Below the pieces are notes generated by a model that had not been told where the DNA came from, did no database searches, and saw only the letters and a list, made by a program, of their open reading frames with translations. Shown piece after piece: positions 8,128 through 15,136 of a DNA stretch of 64,000 bases. This DNA comes from an uncultured Collinsella sp. (GTDB lineage Bacteria; Actinomycetota; Coriobacteriia; Coriobacteriales; Coriobacteriaceae): NCBI GenBank assembly GCA_900540905.1, contig UQHR01000007.1, forward strand, positions 15,100 through 79,099. Reading direction: 5' to 3'. The number at the start of each line of letters is the position of its first letter. The stretch's first letter is position 1. The translations under genes were made by a program, and so were the position numbers.

Positions 8128-9909
8128 ATGCTGCTTACGCAAACGACAACGCCCGAGGACGTCAAGGCTCTTAATCGCGCCGAGCTCCCGCAGCTCTGCG
8201 GCGAGATCCGCCAGGCAATCCTCGAAAGCTCCGCCGCTGTCGGCGGGCACGTTGCCCCCAACCTGGGCGTCGTTGAGCTTACGGTTGCACTTCATCGCGT
8301 GTTTAACTCCCCCATCGACAAGATTGTCTTTGACGTTTCGCACCAGACCTACGCACACAAGGCGCTGACGGGGCGCGCGTACACTTATATCGATCCGGAG
8401 CGTTATGGTGAGGCTTCTGGCTTTGCCAATCCCGACGAGTCCGAGCATGACCTGTTTGCCATGGGGCACACCTCGACCTCGGTGAGCCTGGGCTGCGGTC
8501 TGGCGCACGCTCGTGACCTGGCGGGCGATGCGTACAACGTCATCACTGTTATTGGTGACGGCTCGCTTTCGGGCGGCCTGGCGTTTGAGGGCTTCAACAA
8601 TGCCGCCGAGCACGACAGCAACCTGATCATCATCGTCAACGATAACGACCAGTCAATTGCCGAGAACCACGGCGGCCTCTACCGCAATCTCGCCGAGCTG
8701 CGCGCCACAAACGGCACGGCCGAGCGCAACGTTTTCCGTGCGCTGGGACTCGACTACCGCTATCTGGACGCCGGCAACGACGTGTTGGCCCTGGTCGACA
8801 CGCTGCAAGAGCTGCGCGACATCGACCACCCCATCGTGCTGCACATCTCGACCGCCAAGGGCAAGGGCTTTGAGCCGGCCCAAAGCGATCCCGAGCGCTG
8901 GCATCACGTTGGCCCCTTCGATATGGCGACCGGCCGCAAGCTCTGCCCGGGCCACCCGAGCGAGCCCGCGCCGCGTACGTACGCCGATATTACGGGCGAG
9001 GCGCTGAGCGCCGCCATCGAGCGCGATCCACAGGTCGTGGGCATCACGGCCGCCACGCCCTACATCATGGGCTTTACACCCGAGCTTCGCGCCGCGGCAG
9101 GCAAGCAGTTTGTTGACGTGGGCATTGCCGAGGAGCACGCCGTGACCTTTGCCACCGCGCTTGCGCGCTCGGGCGCCAAGCCAGTCTTTGGTGTGTACGG
9201 CACGTTTTTGCAGCGCGCCTACGACGAACTGTGGCACGACCTGTGCCTCAACGACGCCCCCGCAACCATCCTGGTATTTGGCGCGTCGATCTTTGGCACC
9301 ACATCCGAGACGCACCTCTCGTTCTTTGATATTTCCATGCTGGGCGGTCTTCCCAACATGCACTACTTGGCGCCGGCCTGCATGGAGGAATATCTGTCCA
9401 TGCTGAGCTGGTCGCTCGATCACCGCGAGCATCCCGTGGCGATTCGCGTGCCGGGCATTGGCTTGGTAAGCCGCCCTGACTTGGCGCCTGCCGAGGACGC
9501 CGATTACGGCGCCGTTCGTTACAACGTGGTGCGTCAGGGTCGCGACGTGGCCGTGCTCGCGCTTGGCGATTTCTTTGAGCTGGGCGAGCGCGTGGCAAAC
9601 CGCTTGGCTGCCGAGTACGGCATCGAGGCCACGCTCGTCAACCCGCGCTATGCAACTGAGCTCGACCGTGAGTTCCTCGACAGCCTTGCCGCCGAGCATC
9701 GCGTTGTCGTCACTCTCGAGGACGGCATCTTGGACGCTGGCTGGGGCGAGCGTGTCGCGTGCTACTTGGCCTGCACGCCCGTGCGCACGCGCACCTTCGG
9801 CATCGCCAAGGGCTTCCCCGACCGCTACGACCCCAACGAGTTGCTCGCTCAGAACGGCATGACGGTCGAGAACATGGCCGCCGAAGCCGTAAGGCTACTG
9901 AACGAGTAA
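8128..9909 (+). CDS. Divergent 1-deoxy-D-xylulose-5-phosphate synthase-like enzyme
   Basis: A 593-aa thiamine-diphosphate enzyme of the transketolase/DXS type, somewhat shorter than usual DXS (about 620). GGHVAPNLGVVELTVALH, VIGDGSLSGGLAFEG (ThDP/Mg binding) and FVDVGIAEEHAVTFATAL (activating Glu) are clear. The canonical DXS stretch DRAG-x-VG-x-DGPTH is absent; the equivalent region reads FGASIFGTTSETHLSFFD. This places it in a DXS paralogue group rather than among proven DXS enzymes, so the acyl acceptor is uncertain. GGAG lies 11 nt before the ATG, and a strong terminator follows the stop. Confidence 0.8.
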   Translation: MLLTQTTTPEDVKALNRAELPQLCGEIRQAILESSAAVGGHVAPNLGVVELTVALHRVFNSPIDKIVFDVSHQTYAHKALTGRAYTYIDPERYGEASGFANPDESEHDLFAMGHTSTSVSLGCGLAHARDLAGDAYNVITVIGDGSLSGGLAFEGFNNAAEHDSNLIIIVNDNDQSIAENHGGLYRNLAELRATNGTAERNVFRALGLDYRYLDAGNDVLALVDTLQELRDIDHPIVLHISTAKGKGFEPAQSDPERWHHVGPFDMATGRKLCPGHPSEPAPRTYADITGEALSAAIERDPQVVGITAATPYIMGFTPELRAAAGKQFVDVGIAEEHAVTFATALARSGAKPVFGVYGTFLQRAYDELWHDLCLNDAPATILVFGASIFGTTSETHLSFFDISMLGGLPNMHYLAPACMEEYLSMLSWSLDHREHPVAIRVPGIGLVSRPDLAPAEDADYGAVRYNVVRQGRDVAVLALGDFFELGERVANRLAAEYGIEATLVNPRYATELDREFLDSLAAEHRVVVTLEDGILDAGWGERVACYLACTPVRTRTFGIAKGFPDRYDPNELLAQNGMTVENMAAEAVRLLNE

Positions 9910-9910
9910 A

Positions 9911-9950
9911 AAACCTCCGCAAGGGAAGCACCCCTGCGGAGGTTTTTATT
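9911..9950 (+). terminator. Rho-independent terminator after the DXS-like gene
   Basis: ACCTCCGCA pairs with TGCGGAGGT around a 13-nt loop, followed by TTTTTATTTT. It starts 2 nt after the stop codon. Confidence 0.9.
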
Positions 9951-9963
9951 TTCGCGACGCAAT

Positions 9964-10182
9964 TATCTCAATCTGTAACATCTAGGGCCCGAATTTCCGT
10001 CTAACTGTTACAGATCTGGATAAGACGTCCTAGTCCCAGACCTTTGTCTCAATCTATAACAGATAGAGACCTTTTGGCCGTCCAGATGTTACAGATTGAG
10101 ACATTCGAATTCCCCTGAAGAGAAAATCTCGATCTGTAACAGTTACTCGGCAAAAATGGCTGCAGATGTTACAGATCGAGAC
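9964..10182. repeat. Tandem array of three ~57-bp imperfect palindromes
   Basis: Left arms begin near 9965, 10046 and 10126 (TCTCRATCT-RTAACA core); right arms lie at 10003-10026, 10084-10102 and 10164-10182 (TGTTACAGAT core). Each pair has arms of about 19 bp, paired at 16 or more positions in the last two units, around a loop of about 19-20 nt. The period is 80-81 bp. Loop and linker sequences differ between units. It fills the gap between the DXS-like gene and the ABC transporter promoter. No gene is present. Confidence 0.85.
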
Positions 10183-10215
10183 AAAACAGCAAGGCATGCC
10201 GCTGCATCGGTCAGA

Positions 10216-10250
10216 ACCACCACAAAGGTGCCTGTCCCTTTTTGGTGGGT
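10216..10250 (+). repeat. Short hairpin of the CCTGTCCCTTTTTGG family
   Basis: ACCACCA and TGGTGGGT flank the shared core CCTGTCCCTTTT. A variant copy of the dispersed repeat also seen at 20051, 22319, 30271 and 61005. Confidence 0.6.
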
Positions 10251-10292
10251 AGAATAACCCATAAGGCAAGTATGTTTCTGAGTTATTTCGTG

Positions 10293-10322
10293 TTGACCCA
10301 TTTGAGCGCGATAGGGTATAAC
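10293..10322 (+). promoter_or_regulatory. Sigma-70-type promoter of the amino acid ABC operon
   Basis: TTGACC at 10293-10298 and TATAAC at 10317-10322 are separated by 18 bp. They lie 44 bp upstream of the binding-protein start codon. Confidence 0.75.
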
Positions 10323-10365
10323 TCTACTCAACCGCTAGGGATTTTATTGAGAAAGGTGTTCTACT

Positions 10366-11361
10366 ATGAGCAAGAACCTCTCCCAGCAGGTCGTTCTCGA
10401 CCGCCGCGGCTTTGTCGCCGCTACCTTCGCAACCGTCGCCGGCCTTGGTCTTGCCGGCTGCTCTGACACCAGCGCCGAGGCCGACAAGGGTTCCGCCGCC
10501 GGTTCCTCCAAGAGCTCCGAGGATACCGAGGCTTCCACCACGCTCGACGCCAAGGCGTTCGACAAGCTCGTCGACAACGGCCCCAAGGCCGATGACGACG
10601 CCATCGCCGCCAGCACCTGGGCCACGGCCGTCAAGGACGCCGGCGTCTTTAAGATCGGCGGCGTTCAGACCTCTACGCTTTTCTCCCTCCTCAACGAGAA
10701 AGACGGTCAGACCCGCGGCTTCGACGCCGGTATCGCACAGCTCCTGTCCAACTACATTCTGGGCGAGAACAAGGTCGAGATCACCCAGGTGACCTCGGAC
10801 ACGCGCGAGTCCGTCCTGCAGAACGGCCAGGTCGACGCTGTCTTTGCCACCTACACCATCACTGACGAGCGCAAGAAGCTCGTATCCTTTGCCGGTCCCT
10901 ACTACTACACGCAGCAGGCCATCCTGGTGCTCGCCGATAACGACGACATCAAGAGCGTCGACGACCTGGCCGACAAGAACGTCGCCGTCCAGTCCGGCTC
11001 CAACGGCCCCGCCATCCTGGAGGAGTTCGCCCCCAAGGCCAGCCAGCAGGAGTTCAAGACCGACGAGGAGGCCCGCCAGGCACTCCAGCAGGGTCGCGTT
11101 GACGCCTACGTCATCGATAACAATATGCAGCAGAGCGCCCTGGTCCGCGAGCCGGGCAAGTACAAGATCGCCGGCAAGCCCTTCGGCAGCAAAGAGCCCT
11201 ACGGCATCGGCCTGCCGCTCGATTCCGACGGCGTCGCCTTCGTTAACGACTTCCTTAAGAAGATCGAGGACGATGGCACCTGGACTGAGCTGTGGCAGAT
11301 CTGCATCGGTGACCGTACGGGCGACACCAATGTTCCCGAGCTGCCCGAGATCGGCGCCTAG
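10366..11361 (+). CDS. Polar amino acid ABC transporter, substrate-binding lipoprotein
   Basis: A 331-aa exported binding protein (SBP family 3). The N terminus carries DRRGFV (residues 12-17), a twin-arginine-like signal, then a hydrophobic core and the lipobox LAGC with Cys32, so it is probably a Tat-exported lipoprotein. A Ser/Ala/Asp-rich linker follows. FKIGGVQTS, RGFDAGIAQLL and the VDAVFATYTITDERKK block match glutamate/glutamine-type binding proteins. It heads an operon with two permeases and an ATPase. A hairpin between this gene and the next may raise its relative expression. Glutamate or a related acidic amino acid is the likely ligand. Confidence 0.88.
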   Translation: MSKNLSQQVVLDRRGFVAATFATVAGLGLAGCSDTSAEADKGSAAGSSKSSEDTEASTTLDAKAFDKLVDNGPKADDDAIAASTWATAVKDAGVFKIGGVQTSTLFSLLNEKDGQTRGFDAGIAQLLSNYILGENKVEITQVTSDTRESVLQNGQVDAVFATYTITDERKKLVSFAGPYYYTQQAILVLADNDDIKSVDDLADKNVAVQSGSNGPAILEEFAPKASQQEFKTDEEARQALQQGRVDAYVIDNNMQQSALVREPGKYKIAGKPFGSKEPYGIGLPLDSDGVAFVNDFLKKIEDDGTWTELWQICIGDRTGDTNVPELPEIGA

Positions 11362-11449
11362 GCAGTGAGCCTGGTAACGGCCGCAACGAAACCATACGGA
11401 AACGCATGATGCGCTTTATTGCGGTAAACTGTTTCCTCACTGAGTTGTC

Positions 11450-11478
11450 GGGGCTTCCGTACACACGGGAGCCCCTTT
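11450..11478 (+). terminator. Hairpin between binding-protein and permease genes (partial terminator)
   Basis: GGGGCTTCCGT pairs with ACGGGAGCCCC (one G-U pair) around ACAC, followed by only three T. The short T-run suggests partial read-through, as often seen after abundant binding-protein genes. Confidence 0.6.
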
Positions 11479-11499
11479 CCTTACCGGCGGGAGGTCCGC

Positions 11500-12159
11500 A
11501 TGAGTCTCTCCGAACTCTGGTCGCTCTATGGCCAGAACTATATCGACGCGCTGCTAGCAACCTGGAGCATGACGCTTGAGTCGTTTGCCATCGCCATGGT
11601 GCTGGCCGTCGCCGTCACTGTGATGCGCGTGTCGCCGCTCAAGCCGCTGCGCGTCTTTGGCGACCTGTATGTCCAGGTCTTCCGTAACATCCCCGGCATC
11701 GCGCTGCTCATCATCGTCGTCTACGCGCTGCCGCCGCTCAAGGTCGTTCTGCCCTACCGCACCTGCGTTATCGTCGCTACGGTCCTTTTGGGCTCGGCCT
11801 TTGGCTCCGAGAACTTCATGAGTGGCATCAACACCGTCGGCGTCGGTCAGGTCGAAGCCGCCCGCTCGCTGGGCATGAGCTTCAATCGCATCCTCGCCAA
11901 GATCGTGATTCCGCAGGCGCTGCGCTCGAGCGTGCTGCCCATGACGAACCTCTTTATCGCCGTCATGCTCACTACCGCGCTCGGCAGCCAGGTGCCGCTT
12001 AAACCGCAGGAGCTCACCGGCGTAGTGAGCTACATCAACACGCGCTCGCTCGGCGGCGTCGCCGCGTTCTTTATCTCGGCGCTCGGCTACCTGGGCACAG
12101 CCTTTGTGGTGAGCCACATTGGCAACTATATCGATAAGAAGGTGAGGATCCTCCGATGA
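11500..12159 (+). CDS. Polar amino acid ABC transporter permease (first subunit)
   Basis: A 219-aa inner-membrane permease of the HisM/GluC type with about five membrane segments. The coupling-loop signature is VGVGQVEAARSLGMSFNRIL, with the conserved EAA and G; QVFRNIPGIALLI is the usual third-helix start. GGGAGG precedes the ATG. Its last four bases overlap the next permease gene (ATGA), implying translational coupling and a heterodimeric pore. Acts with the lipoprotein at 10366-11361 and the ATPase at 13026-13790. Confidence 0.92.
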   Translation: MSLSELWSLYGQNYIDALLATWSMTLESFAIAMVLAVAVTVMRVSPLKPLRVFGDLYVQVFRNIPGIALLIIVVYALPPLKVVLPYRTCVIVATVLLGSAFGSENFMSGINTVGVGQVEAARSLGMSFNRILAKIVIPQALRSSVLPMTNLFIAVMLTTALGSQVPLKPQELTGVVSYINTRSLGGVAAFFISALGYLGTAFVVSHIGNYIDKKVRILR

Positions 12160-12989
12160 GCAAGCATTCCTCCCCTGCACTCACCATGCGCGATGCGCTC
12201 TACGAGGCTCCGGGCCCCAAGATGCGCGCCAAGATTCGCATCGGCACCGCCATCTCACTCGTCGCCGTGGCCGCGCTTGTCGCCCTGGTACTGCAGCGCT
12301 TTTATGTGACCGGCCAGCTTTCGGTCCACTATTGGTATTTCTTTACGCACCTCACTACCTGGAAGTTCCTGCTTGCCGGCTTTGAGGGCACCGTCAAAGT
12401 CGCACTCACCGCTGGCGCCATCGCGCTGGTGCTGGGCTTGGCCCTTATGCTCGGCCGCACGAGCGATATTAAGCCGCTGCAGCTGGTCTGCCGCGTGCTC
12501 ACCGATTTCTTCCGCGGCGTGCCGAGTCTGCTGTTCATCTACTTCTTCTTTTTGGTGCTGCCCCAGTACAAGATCGCGCTGCCGTCGTTTTGGATGCTCA
12601 CGCTTCCCGTCGCGCTCGCTGCAGCCGGCGTACTTGCCGAGATTTTCCGCGCCGGCGTCAACGCCGTACCGCGCGGGCAGGTCGAGGCGGCCCAGGCGCT
12701 CGGTCTCTCCAAGGCTAAAATCACCTTTAAAATCGTATTGCCGCAGGCTATTCGATTTATCATTCCGTCGTTGATTTCGCAGCTCGTGGTCGTAGTCAAA
12801 GACACCACCGTCGCCTACGTGGTGAGCTACCCCGACCTCATGCAAAACGCCCGCGTGCTCATTACCAACTACGATGCCCTCGTGTCGGTCTACCTGGTAA
12901 TCGCGGTCATCTACATCCTCATCAACGTCGCGATTAACAAGGCCGCTGTCTACGTTTCGCACAAGACCGGCGCGACCATCATCCGCTAA
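12156..12989 (+). CDS. Polar amino acid ABC transporter permease (second subunit)
   Basis: A 277-aa permease with a longer, soluble N-terminal 25 residues and about five to six membrane segments. DFFRGVPSLLFIYFFFLVLP and VPRGQVEAAQALGLSKAKIT (EAA loop) mark the HisQ/HisM family. The start overlaps the previous stop by 4 nt. The GluC/GluD-like arrangement of two different permeases fits a glutamate/glutamine importer. Hydrophobic segments occupy most of residues 25-265. Confidence 0.92.
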   Translation: MSKHSSPALTMRDALYEAPGPKMRAKIRIGTAISLVAVAALVALVLQRFYVTGQLSVHYWYFFTHLTTWKFLLAGFEGTVKVALTAGAIALVLGLALMLGRTSDIKPLQLVCRVLTDFFRGVPSLLFIYFFFLVLPQYKIALPSFWMLTLPVALAAAGVLAEIFRAGVNAVPRGQVEAAQALGLSKAKITFKIVLPQAIRFIIPSLISQLVVVVKDTTVAYVVSYPDLMQNARVLITNYDALVSVYLVIAVIYILINVAINKAAVYVSHKTGATIIR

Positions 12990-13025
12990 CGCTTTACCAT
13001 TTCGAGTCATAAGGAGCCGAGCACC

Positions 13026-13790
13026 ATGGCACAGAGCACTTCTTCTACCGGCAATCAGCCGCTGATTGAGCTCAAGCACGTCGATAAGCACTATGGCGAT
13101 CTGCACGTTCTCAACGACATCAATCTCTCGGTCGACCGCGGTGAGGTCGTCGTTGTGATCGGACCCTCGGGCTCGGGCAAGTCGACCATGTGCCGAACCA
13201 TCAACCGCTTGGAGACCATCGACTCGGGCGAGATCCTCATCGAAGGTCAGCCGCTTCCGCAGGAAGGCAAAGACCTTGCCCGCATGCGCGCCGAGTTGGG
13301 TATGGTGTTTCAGCAGTTCAACCTGTTCGCACATATGACCGTACTGCAGAACGTCATGCTGGGGCCGGTCGACGTGCTGGGCGTCTCCAAGGATGAGGCT
13401 CGCGAGCGCGCCATGGACCTACTGGGCCGCGTGGGCGTTGCCGAGCAGGCCGATAAGGTGCCCGCACAGCTCTCGGGCGGCCAGCAACAGCGCGTGGCCA
13501 TCGCCCGTTCACTCGCCATGCAGCCCAAGGCCATGCTCTTTGACGAGCCCACAAGTGCCCTTGACCCCGAGATGATCAACGAGGTGCTCGAGGTCATGGT
13601 GCGCTTGGCGCAGCAGGGCATGACGATGATCGTCATCACGCACGAGATGAACTTTGCCCGCCGCGTGGCCGACCGCGTCGTGTTTATGGCCGACGGCCAG
13701 ATCGTGGAAACCGGCACGCCCGACGAGTTCTTCGACCACCCCCAGACCAAGCGCGCCCAGGACTTCCTCAACTCCATCAAGGGTCACTAG
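13026..13790 (+). CDS. Polar amino acid ABC transporter ATP-binding protein
   Basis: A 254-aa ATPase. Walker A is GPSGSGKST, the Q-loop is FQQFNLFAHMTVLQNV, the signature is LSGGQQQRVAIARSLA and Walker B is AMLFDEPTSALDPEM, all of the GlnQ/HisP branch; the switch His lies in ITHEMNFARRV. AAGGAG precedes the ATG. Last gene of the four-gene amino acid import operon. All catalytic residues are intact. Confidence 0.95.
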   Translation: MAQSTSSTGNQPLIELKHVDKHYGDLHVLNDINLSVDRGEVVVVIGPSGSGKSTMCRTINRLETIDSGEILIEGQPLPQEGKDLARMRAELGMVFQQFNLFAHMTVLQNVMLGPVDVLGVSKDEARERAMDLLGRVGVAEQADKVPAQLSGGQQQRVAIARSLAMQPKAMLFDEPTSALDPEMINEVLEVMVRLAQQGMTMIVITHEMNFARRVADRVVFMADGQIVETGTPDEFFDHPQTKRAQDFLNSIKGH

Positions 13791-13841
13791 CCAGACCGCC
13801 CACCCGCCCGCCATGCCCATCCAAACTCGAAAGTTACACCT

Positions 13842-14651
13842 ATGATCGGAACTCGTACTTCATCGTCCTACACCCCGCACGTCGACGTCGCCCCCGCCGA
13901 CCGCCCACTCATCCTCGTCGCGCCGCGCTGGGAAGAGGCGAAGCCGTTTTTGAGCGAAACGCTCTCCCCCAACGAGGAGATCGCAAGTGTCTTTGTCGAT
14001 GCCATCCTTGCCGCCGGCGGTCTGCCTCTGCAGATGTCCATCACCGAGGACATTGAGGTTATCCGTCATTACGTCGATATCGCCGACGGCATCGCCATTC
14101 CCGGCGGCCCGGACGTCAACCCCAAGCGCTGGGGCGATGATCGACCCTACGACCCCACCCTCTGCTGCGAGATCCGCGATAGCTTTGAGTTTAAGCTGGT
14201 CGGCGAGGTGCTCCGTGCCAAAAAGCCGCTCTTTACCACCTGCCGCGGCACGCAGTTGCTCAATGTCGCCACCGGCGGCACCCTGTGCATGGACGTGCCG
14301 AGCCTAGGTGCGCGCGAGGGCCGCACGCAGTGGCGCCACACCCACGTGCTCAACGATCCCGTGCACCCTGTCGAGGTCATGCCGGGCTCGCTGCTGGAGC
14401 GCGCGGTTGGCGGGCACAGGCTGATCCAGACCAACTCGGCACATCACTGCTGCGTCGATCGTCTGGGTAAGAGCACGCGCTTGGTCGCCAAGGCAACCGA
14501 TGGCGTTCCCGAGTGCATCGAGGTCGAGGGCCAGCCGTTCTGCTTGGGCGTGCAATGGCATCCCGAGTACACCTGGCAGACACTCGAGACCGACTTTAAC
14601 CTGTGGAAGTCGTTTGTCGAGGCAGCGGCAAAGGTTAAGCAGGCTCGCTAG
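13842..14651 (+). CDS. Gamma-glutamyl-gamma-aminobutyrate hydrolase-like peptidase (C26, class I amidotransferase fold)
   Basis: A 269-aa protein. TTCRGTQLLNVATGG holds the nucleophilic Cys in the class I glutamine-amidotransferase elbow, and VQWHPEY holds the catalytic His and Glu. PGGPDVNPKRWG is typical for the PuuD/peptidase C26 group, which cleaves gamma-glutamyl amides. It lies 51 bp after a probable glutamate/glutamine importer on the same strand, consistent with glutamyl-compound use. No good ribosome site is seen before the ATG, so the start is uncertain. A strong terminator follows. Confidence 0.85.
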   Translation: MIGTRTSSSYTPHVDVAPADRPLILVAPRWEEAKPFLSETLSPNEEIASVFVDAILAAGGLPLQMSITEDIEVIRHYVDIADGIAIPGGPDVNPKRWGDDRPYDPTLCCEIRDSFEFKLVGEVLRAKKPLFTTCRGTQLLNVATGGTLCMDVPSLGAREGRTQWRHTHVLNDPVHPVEVMPGSLLERAVGGHRLIQTNSAHHCCVDRLGKSTRLVAKATDGVPECIEVEGQPFCLGVQWHPEYTWQTLETDFNLWKSFVEAAAKVKQAR

Positions 14652-14674
14652 CTCGCGAACCGCATAACAGATAA

Positions 14675-14715
14675 GGGCGCCCCGCCGGCCACATGGTCCG
14701 GCGGGGCGCCCTTTT
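14675..14715 (+). terminator. Strong terminator of the amino acid transport/peptidase operon
   Basis: A perfect 14-bp GC stem (14675-14688 with 14698-14711), a 9-nt loop and TTTT. Located 23 nt after the stop. Confidence 0.92.
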
Positions 14716-14756
14716 GCCTATACGCGGCAGGCACACAGCCCAAGGCTCACAACCTC

Positions 14757-15113
14757 TTACTCGCCCGCCTCGCGCAGAGCCGACATCGTAGCCGCATATT
14801 GCTGCTGCAGCGCATGCATTCCCTCGCGAGCGTCGTCAACGGCATCGGCGCCGCGCAGCGCCTCGGTCACCACGACCGCCGGCTCGTACAGATTATCGAA
14901 TCCCAGGTTCTGGCTCACGCCCTTGAGCGTGTGCGCTGCCATAAACGCACCTTCGGCGTCTCCTGCCGCCATGGCGGCCTCCAGCTTGTCCATGCTCTCG
15001 TCATCCAAAAACTTGAGGGCAAAGCGGGCAAGCATTTCCTCGCCCATCAGCCGAGCGCACGCGTCATCATAATTAGCGCCGATCTTCTCATACGCCTCAC
15101 GCATGGAAATCAT
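14757..15113 (-). CDS. Histidine phosphotransfer (Hpt) domain protein
   Basis: A 118-aa all-helical Hpt protein. AAHTLKGVSQNLGF holds the phosphorylatable His61 followed by the conserved Lys-Gly. Such proteins pass phosphate between histidine kinases and receiver domains. The gene begins 23 bp after the stop of the REC/HD-GYP gene on the same strand, and its likely partner is that protein's receiver domain. No sensor kinase gene is nearby. GAGTT-type weak ribosome site; the first ATG (15113) and the one at residue 4 are both possible. Confidence 0.85.
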   Translation of the reverse strand: MISMREAYEKIGANYDDACARLMGEEMLARFALKFLDDESMDKLEAAMAAGDAEGAFMAAHTLKGVSQNLGFDNLYEPAVVVTEALRGADAVDDAREGMHALQQQYAATMSALREAGE

Positions 15114-15136
15114 GGATTAAAACTCCTTAGGTCAAA

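Noticed and set aside
9964..10182. The regularly spaced palindromes as a CRISPR array
   Set aside because: The repeated motif alternates orientation, repeats vary in sequence, there are only three units and no cas genes are nearby.
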